DNA from: a bacterium HR41
Lineage (GTDB): Bacteria; Actinomycetota; Thermoleophilia; Solirubrobacterales; Thermoleophilaceae
Reading direction: 5' to 3'
Assembly: GCA_002898855.1 (NCBI GenBank)
Contig: BEIR01000063.1
Location: forward strand, 1-6,982
Length of the DNA: 6,982 bases
The notes under the pieces are model-generated. The model made no database searches. It worked only from the letters and a program-made list of their open reading frames with translations, and was not told the origin of the DNA. Shown one piece after another: positions 5,777 through 6,982 of this stretch (position 1 is its first letter; the number at the start of each line of letters is the position of its first letter). The translations under genes were made by a program, and so were the position numbers.

Positions 5777-5782
5777 TACGCT
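5777..5782 (+). promoter_or_regulatory. Possible -10 element of a leaderless rhomboid transcript
   Basis: TACGCT ends seven bases before ATG 5790. Transcription would then start at or next to the start codon, consistent with the lack of a Shine-Dalgarno sequence. The same hexamer precedes the tRNA gene. No clear -35 box is visible. Confidence 0.35.
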
Positions 5783-5789
5783 GCTGCGA

Positions 5790-6602
5790 ATGCCCGTTTG
5801 CTACCGCCACCCGCGTCGCGAAACCGGCGTGTCCTGCTCGAACTGCGGGCGTCCGATCTGCCCCGAGTGCATGACGAGCACGCCAGTGGGCATGCGCTGC
5901 CCCGAGTGCTCGGGTGAGACGACGCGTGTGGTGCGGGGCGCGGCCGAGGCGGTGCCGCGTCTCACCTACGCCCTCATCGCCGTGAACGTGGCGGTGTTCG
6001 CCGGCGAGCTCCTCGCTGGCGGTGGGGCGACCGGCGCGGGCGGCGCCGGTTCGCTGATCGTCGACGCCGGCCTCTCGCGGGCAATGGTCGCCGCTGGCGA
6101 GTGGTGGCGCATCTTCACCGCCGGCTTCCTCCACGCCGGCGTTTTCCACCTCGCGTTCAACATGCTCGCCCTCTACGTCCTCGGCGCGCTGCTCGAGGAG
6201 CGGCTCGGTCAAGTGCGCTTCCTCGCGATCTACCTCGCCGCACTCGTCAGCGGGGCGTTGGGAGCGCTGCTTTTGTCGCCGACGGGTATCACCGTCGGGG
6301 CTTCGGGCGCGGTGTTCGGCTTGATGGGCGCGGCCGCGGTGCTTATGTGGCGCCAAGGCATTCCGCTATTCGAGAGCGGACTCGGTGCGTGGATCGTGCT
6401 CAACTTGCTGATCACCTTTCTCGTGCCGCGGATCTCGATCGGCGGGCATCTCGGAGGGCTCGCCGGTGGAGCGCTGGCGGCGTTGCTCGTCGCAAGCGCA
6501 CCGGCGGTCGGCTTGCGCGGACAGCGCTCGGCGCTTGCCGCGTTCGCGGTCGCTGCGGGCGCGTTCGTCGCTTCCCTGGCGGTGGCCGGCGGGCCGTACT
6601 AG
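5790..6602 (+). CDS. Rhomboid family intramembrane serine protease with N-terminal zinc finger
   Basis: This 270-residue protein is predicted to cleave membrane proteins within the lipid bilayer. Residues 4-40 hold C4, H7, C16, C19, C24, C27, C37 and C40, a B-box-like zinc-binding arrangement. The rhomboid core follows, with GEWWRIFTAGFLHA, then H120-x3-N124 (HLAFN, matching the oxyanion-side residues of GlpG), catalytic S172 in GASGAVFG, and catalytic H220 in GGHLGG. Six or seven hydrophobic helices can be seen. All expected active-site residues are present, so it should be active. I chose ATG 5790 because the finger begins right there. The frame stays open up to a TTG at 5640, but that extension would encode the direct repeats and overlap the neighbour's ribosome binding site. 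Zinc-finger rhomboids occur in many actinobacteria; substrates are unknown. Confidence 0.93.
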   Translation: MPVCYRHPRRETGVSCSNCGRPICPECMTSTPVGMRCPECSGETTRVVRGAAEAVPRLTYALIAVNVAVFAGELLAGGGATGAGGAGSLIVDAGLSRAMVAAGEWWRIFTAGFLHAGVFHLAFNMLALYVLGALLEERLGQVRFLAIYLAALVSGALGALLLSPTGITVGASGAVFGLMGAAAVLMWRQGIPLFESGLGAWIVLNLLITFLVPRISIGGHLGGLAGGALAALLVASAPAVGLRGQRSALAAFAVAAGAFVASLAVAGGPY

Positions 6603-6620
6603 TCCCGCCGCCACCCGTCG

Positions 6621-6982
6621 CTAGCGGCGCTCGCTCGGCGCCGCACCAGCGCGGGCGAGATCGACCTCGACCGCACGTCCCCGACCGGGGCTTGCCACAA
6701 GCTCGGGATGCAGCATGTGGCCGAGTAGCTCGATGCCCTCGGCGAGGCGCGGGCCGGGACGCGAGAAGTAGGCCGCGGCGTCGACGGCGACGACCCGCGC
6801 GGCGAGCGGCGCGAGCGCGTCGTGCATGCGCAGCGCTTCGCTGCCGGCTTGCTCGACGCGGTAGCCGCATGGCATCACCACCACCACTTCGGGGGCGGCG
6901 AGCGCGATCTCCTCCCACGTGGCCCGTCGCGACGGCTCTCCCGGCATGCCGAGCACGTCCTCGCCGCCGGCGAGTTCGACCA
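6621..6982 (-). CDS. BtuF-like cobalamin-binding ABC transporter protein (C-terminal part)
   Basis: This gene runs off the right edge, so only the last 119 residues are seen and the true start lies outside. The visible part matches the second lobe of periplasmic-type binding proteins for cobalamin or related corrinoids: VELAGGEDVLG, then WEEIALAAPEVVVVMPCGY, VVAVDAAAYFSRPGPRL and ELLGHMLHPE. Such proteins deliver vitamin B12 to a BtuCD-type importer; in many actinobacteria they are annotated as cobalamin-binding proteins and may stand alone. The TAG stop at 6621-6623 is 18 bases from the stop of the convergent rhomboid gene. A GTG at 6956 is an internal valine, since the conserved sequence continues upstream of it. 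Family assignment is good; the exact ligand is inferred. Confidence 0.88.
   Translation of the reverse strand, partial: VELAGGEDVLGMPGEPSRRATWEEIALAAPEVVVVMPCGYRVEQAGSEALRMHDALAPLAARVVAVDAAAYFSRPGPRLAEGIELLGHMLHPELVASPGRGRAVEVDLARAGAAPSERR
6625..6643 (+). terminator. Weak hairpin between convergent gene ends
   Basis: CGGCGC at 6625-6630 pairs with GCGCCG at 6638-6643 around a seven-base loop, 22 bases after the rhomboid stop. It lies inside the 3' end of the minus-strand gene and has no T run, so it is only a possible terminator for the rhomboid transcript. Confidence 0.25.

Noticed and set aside
5640..5789. Extended rhomboid start at TTG 5640
   Set aside because: The extra 50 residues would come from the direct repeats, and the start would overlap the sequence just upstream of the divergent gene's ribosome binding site. 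The zinc finger begins exactly at ATG 5790.

Overview
This is a high-GC window with closely packed genes and no mobile element or CRISPR array. Its gene content suggests an actinomycetote, possibly of the class Thermoleophilia: an ECF-type sigma factor with a tiny membrane partner, a DUF4383 protein, a rhomboid protease with an N-terminal zinc finger, and several genes that lack a Shine-Dalgarno sequence. That placement is inferred from style and content and was not tested by any search.

Left part (1-2047). A complete tRNA-Thr(UGU) gene is followed by a strong inverted repeat and then by a long gene. This gene fuses a PlsC-type lysophosphatidate acyltransferase, with its catalytic motifs intact, to a full-length domain that aligns by eye with glycerol-3-phosphate dehydrogenase (GpsA). 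In that second domain the catalytic lysines and aspartate are replaced, so it looks like a dead dehydrogenase attached to the next-but-one enzyme of the same phospholipid pathway. This is the most unusual item in the window.

Middle (2076-3548). A sigma-70 family (ECF-like) factor is followed by a 114-residue, single-pass membrane protein that may be its anti-sigma partner. Next come about 415 bases without a convincing gene. They hold a 12-bp GC-rich hairpin, further hairpins, and a leader in which a perfect Shine-Dalgarno sequence can fold into a short stem.

Middle right (3549-5169). An 84-residue membrane protein with that strong ribosome binding site precedes a membrane-embedded family 2 glycosyltransferase. 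The two probably form an operon making or exporting a surface glycan. A perfect 15+15 inverted repeat closes the region and lies between convergent genes.

Right part (5201-6982). A four-helix DUF4383 protein on the minus strand shows a clear internal duplication. Its upstream region, shared with a divergent rhomboid protease gene, holds two 25-bp direct repeats. The rhomboid protein has a cysteine/histidine-rich N-terminal finger and a complete Ser-His dyad. It converges on the C-terminal part of a BtuF-like cobalamin-binding protein that runs off the window edge.
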